A stretch of 64,000 nt of DNA, taken from NCBI GenBank assembly GCA_049610385.1, contig JBMYZL010000011.1, positions 26,560 through 90,559 on the forward strand. Reading direction: 5' to 3'. Under the pieces are notes generated by a model, which was not told where the DNA came from, searched no databases, and saw only the letters and a program-made list of their open reading frames with translations. A program made the translations under genes and the position numbers. The stretch is from JBMYZL01 sp049610385. Lineage in GTDB: Bacteria > Bacteroidota > Bacteroidia > Flavobacteriales_D > Sanyastnellaceae. Positions 62,401 through 64,000 of this stretch are shown piece by piece (position 1 is the first letter of the stretch; each line of letters begins with the position of its first letter).

Positions 62401-64000
62401 GGCGCAACCCAGGTGTTGACCAACTTAGCTGAACTTTTACAGGCAGAAGTTGACGCCTTGACGGCCCAAGGCATCAATAAAATCATCGTTGCCAGCCACT
62501 TGCAGGGGTTGATCGCTCCTGAAGCCGACGGTGGAGGCGATTACGTTATTTCTTCAGCTGTCTCAGGCGTGGACGTCTGGATTGCAGGCGGCGGCGGAAA
62601 CATGCTGCACAACGGAGACGACATCGGCGACTATCAATTGGATGGTCCCTACCCCATCATAACCCAAGACGCCTCAGGAGCAGATCTGCCAATCATCACG
62701 ACTGTGAGCAGCTATTCCTACTTGGGTGCACTGCGTGTGACATTTGACGAGAACGGCGTTGTGACGGATTTGCACGACGGCTTCTCCAATACCTACGCTG
62801 TTGACCTCTCAGAAGATGCTCCCGTAGATGATTTTCTCTACCAGAATGTTGTATCCGAAATCGAAGCCATCATCGCGCAGGCGGAGACGGTTGGGTATTC
62901 CGAAATCGACTGGGACTTGCGGGATGCGGTCATCCGAAGCCGAGAAAGCGGTTTTGGCAACCTCGTTGCTGATGCCTTTCTCGCCTCAGGCATTGCATAT
63001 GCTGAGGGCAATGATGATGTAGACACTCCCGTTGTGGCCATTACCAATGGCGGTGGTCTGCGCACGGATTTCCACTGGTTGACAACGGCATCCCCTGAAG
63101 CGCCTGAAGAGGTTACCAATGTGCTTATTGGTGAAATTCTTCCGTTTGACAACGCCATTTCGGTTGTAGAGGATGTGACCACGGCCAACCTGAAATTGAT
63201 TCTTGAGAACTGCGTCTCTCAAACGGTCTTTGACCCAACTACAGGAGGGGTCATTGCAGATGATGGTCGATTTGGACACATCGCAGGCATGTGGTTCGAA
63301 TACGACATCTTCGGCGAATCCTACGCCCCGGATGCACAAGGCAACCCCCTTGTTGAAGGAACGCGCGTATTGAATGCCTATCTCGATGACGGCACGGCCC
63401 TCATTTTGGATGGTAGTCCTGTCGAAGGTGTAACCATCGATATTGCCACCAATAGCTTCTTGGCCACCGGCGGCCCTGCTTTCAGTGGTGGTGATTACTA
63501 TCCCTTTGACCAGGTGAACGCAGACTTGATTCACGTTGGTGACGAACTCTACGCTCAGACATTGACCAACTTTATCACAGCCTTGCCCGATTCATTGGTC
63601 TCGGCTTCGACCTATCCATCGCTCCCAGGCTATGACGAGGGTCGAATTCGCGTGGTTCTGCCTTCGTGCGAAGATCCAAATGGATGCACGTACGGGTGTA
63701 CCGACGCCACTGCGTGTAACTATGATGATACTGCTTCTTCGAATGATGGCTCATGCGAATTCCCAGAGGACAATTTGAATTGCGACGGTTCTTGCGTCAA
63801 TGACGATGACATGGACGGTGTTTGCAATGAAAATGAAGTGGCAGGTTGCACCGATACACTTGCTTGCAACTACAGTGCGGATGCGACCGACGACGATGGC
63901 ACATGCACGTATACTGGCGAGGGATGTTCCGAGCCCGAGTGCGATCTCTTCATCTCTGAGTACGGAGTAGGCAGCGGCTCGAACCGATGGGTCGAGATCT
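59491..64000 (+). CDS. Secreted PhoD / lamin-tail / 5'-nucleotidase fusion (partial)
   Basis: At least 1503 codons without a stop; runs off the window. Signal peptide (residues 1-36, LIICGIATAQ). PhoD-like alkaline phosphatase domain: YPFYHGVASGDALSDRVIIWTRV near 48-70, ASCANYEGGYF, VFQVGDYIYEYGGGTYG, SWDDHETVNN, VVLTGDIHSSWANT (metal ligands). Then a lamin-tail domain (FSGYAEGSSNNKFLEIYNP), a 5'-nucleotidase-type metallophosphatase (HNNDTESNLL, LHSGDITLPG, CIGNHEFDLCPDAL, VASHLQG) with its C-terminal substrate domain (ITNGGGLRTDF, ILPFDNAISVVE, FLATGGPAFSGGDYYPF), then two C-T-D-x-x-A-C-N-Y repeats and the start of a second lamin-tail domain. Hydrolyses phosphate esters or nucleotides outside the cell. 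The end is unknown. Confidence 0.88.
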   Translation, partial: MMHTKTTECLRKLGTLNSLFSLFFLIICGIATAQYPEASATDNEYPFYHGVASGDALSDRVIIWTRVSAENPPSTIEVSYALSTNPDMEGTVQSGTFTTDADRDYTVKVDVTGLDADTWYYFQFEALNGQSAIGRTRTLPTSMDDVSDFRFALASCANYEGGYFNAYGDIAARNDLDAVFQVGDYIYEYGGGTYGNGVRFHLPNLEVITVEDYRARHSNYKLDEDLAAAHRQYPWYMSWDDHETVNNSYATGAQNHDPETEGDWIERRNAALQAYYEWNPVRDITFSETSVPAYRSIEVGDLAKFYILETRLNARSPEVPLPNVELLYEDPATYFADAANLFGIYTSNQASLDPSRTMLGDDQKAWLTGEFASSTAQWNVVVNQTVMASLPIADLTAPNEALGGASIADIFAAQTDGLDIGAAVFLSYDNWDGFAADRAWLYGTMNALDVSNPVVLTGDIHSSWANTLVDFLNPTETVGVEFVTTQIAGDVRSFGLPNDSVEALIPWVEYFNQVCNGYTVIDLDATRAQADYVNIQSTLGNIVAWNNPDGNTGIEDRENFTTEVDGSFLSFADSYRPIVAAGYGLDTLPRSIIEAPAMLPPSENDAPLAQDLEDSTNEESACGLFFSGYAEGSSNNKFLEIYNPTDASVDLSEYAFPNVSNAPSTPGEYEYWNAFPEGAVIESNGVFVIAHPDADASILAEADMTFQYLSNGDDGFGLVQGTENDYVIIDMIGNWDADPGSGWDVAGTTNGTKEHALIRKPNITSGNGGDWYASAGTTPEDSEWLVLERDDWTGLGSHDFSGECGAAPADGPFTMQIFHNNDTESNLLNADNFGHLLNSMRAEADDAGIPHITLHSGDITLPGISTNLFAASEFSNSLDALALDYLDYDALCIGNHEFDLCPDALASFIGLFPNSEPPFLNINLDFSAEPAMAALVELGRVVNSTVLDVAGQEVAVIGLVTPDLEAVTCIGATQVLTNLAELLQAEVDALTAQGINKIIVASHLQGLIAPEADGGGDYVISSAVSGVDVWIAGGGGNMLHNGDDIGDYQLDGPYPIITQDASGADLPIITTVSSYSYLGALRVTFDENGVVTDLHDGFSNTYAVDLSEDAPVDDFLYQNVVSEIEAIIAQAETVGYSEIDWDLRDAVIRSRESGFGNLVADAFLASGIAYAEGNDDVDTPVVAITNGGGLRTDFHWLTTASPEAPEEVTNVLIGEILPFDNAISVVEDVTTANLKLILENCVSQTVFDPTTGGVIADDGRFGHIAGMWFEYDIFGESYAPDAQGNPLVEGTRVLNAYLDDGTALILDGSPVEGVTIDIATNSFLATGGPAFSGGDYYPFDQVNADLIHVGDELYAQTLTNFITALPDSLVSASTYPSLPGYDEGRIRVVLPSCEDPNGCTYGCTDATACNYDDTASSNDGSCEFPEDNLNCDGSCVNDDDMDGVCNENEVAGCTDTLACNYSADATDDDGTCTYTGEGCSEPECDLFISEYGVGSGSNRWVEI

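Noticed and set aside
61900..62620. Loss of the usual DxH and GHxH metal ligands in the 5'-nucleotidase half, suggesting a dead enzyme
   Set aside because: A whole subgroup of bacterial metallophosphatase/5'-nucleotidase proteins has D-x-E and G-G-x-x here by my recollection, and NHE and the SH motif are intact, so it is a variant rather than decay.

Overview
The window comes from a Bacteroidota genome, most likely a marine or aquatic member of Flavobacteriales. Support: a 289-residue primary sigma factor of the short Bacteroidota type, S15/PNPase/AccD of that lineage, a Bacteroidota-type promoter (TTTG, 20 nt, TACTTTTG) before rpsO, a T9SS type B sorting domain, a lipoprotein TamL-like Omp85 protein, DUF5723/DUF5777/GWxTD family proteins, and large secreted proteins with C-T-D-x-x-A-C-N-Y repeats. 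Coding density is high, start codons often overlap the previous stop (ATGA), and convergent genes overlap at their 3' ends. This is cellular chromosome; I saw no CRISPR array, rRNA or intact tRNA.

Layout. 58-6770 (+): FemAB/GNAT-like acyltransferase, GWxTD protein, GT2 glycosyltransferase, ComEC, HMG-CoA lyase. 6995-8529 (-): methyltransferase and ZIP metal transporter. 8584-9466 (+): SiaB-like kinase and SiaC-like target. 9444-13874 (-): TerB-like/ABC/permease fusion and a beta-helix lipoprotein. 13904-14518 (+): AlkA-like glycosylase. 14577-19092 (-): housekeeping block rpoD, pnp, rpsO, accD with clear terminators. 19195-24940: TamL-like protein, SpoU rRNA methylase, acyltransferase, DEAD helicase, small zinc protein. 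25015-27848 (-): a translationally coupled four-gene operon (AhpD-like, ArsS-like radical SAM, TIGR04282 glycosyltransferase, purine nucleoside phosphorylase) that reads as arsenosugar synthesis. 27880-32219: 3-hydroxyacyl-CoA dehydrogenase, NlpC/P60 hydrolase, thiolase, a pseudouridine synthase homologue with a replaced catalytic Asp. 32495-35146: MscS channel, sulfotransferase, YebC. 35252-40000 (+): a seven-gene run of cytochrome c-like lipoprotein, YceI, DUF5777, quinone-reductase-like flavoprotein, ECF sigma, probable anti-sigma and beta-barrel, closed by a terminator. 40103-53107: T9SS cargo, peroxidase, metalloproteases, GT2, WYL regulator, surface proteins. 53191-57661: a 946-residue repeat protein and a circularly permuted GH16 beta-glucanase sharing a dockerin-like C-terminal module. 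57747-58646: a His-rich membrane protein.

The stretch 58864-59295 holds what looks like a tRNA 3'-end attachment site with its terminator, direct repeats and a truncated tyrosine recombinase. This suggests that the last 5 kb, including a giant PhoD / lamin-tail / 5'-nucleotidase fusion cut by the window edge, lies inside or beside an old integrated element.

The strongest leads are the arsenosugar operon with its MTAP-like specificity residue, the attachment-site remnant, the permuted GH16 enzyme, and the Asp-to-Glu pseudouridine synthase. All functional statements come from reading translated motifs; no database search was run.
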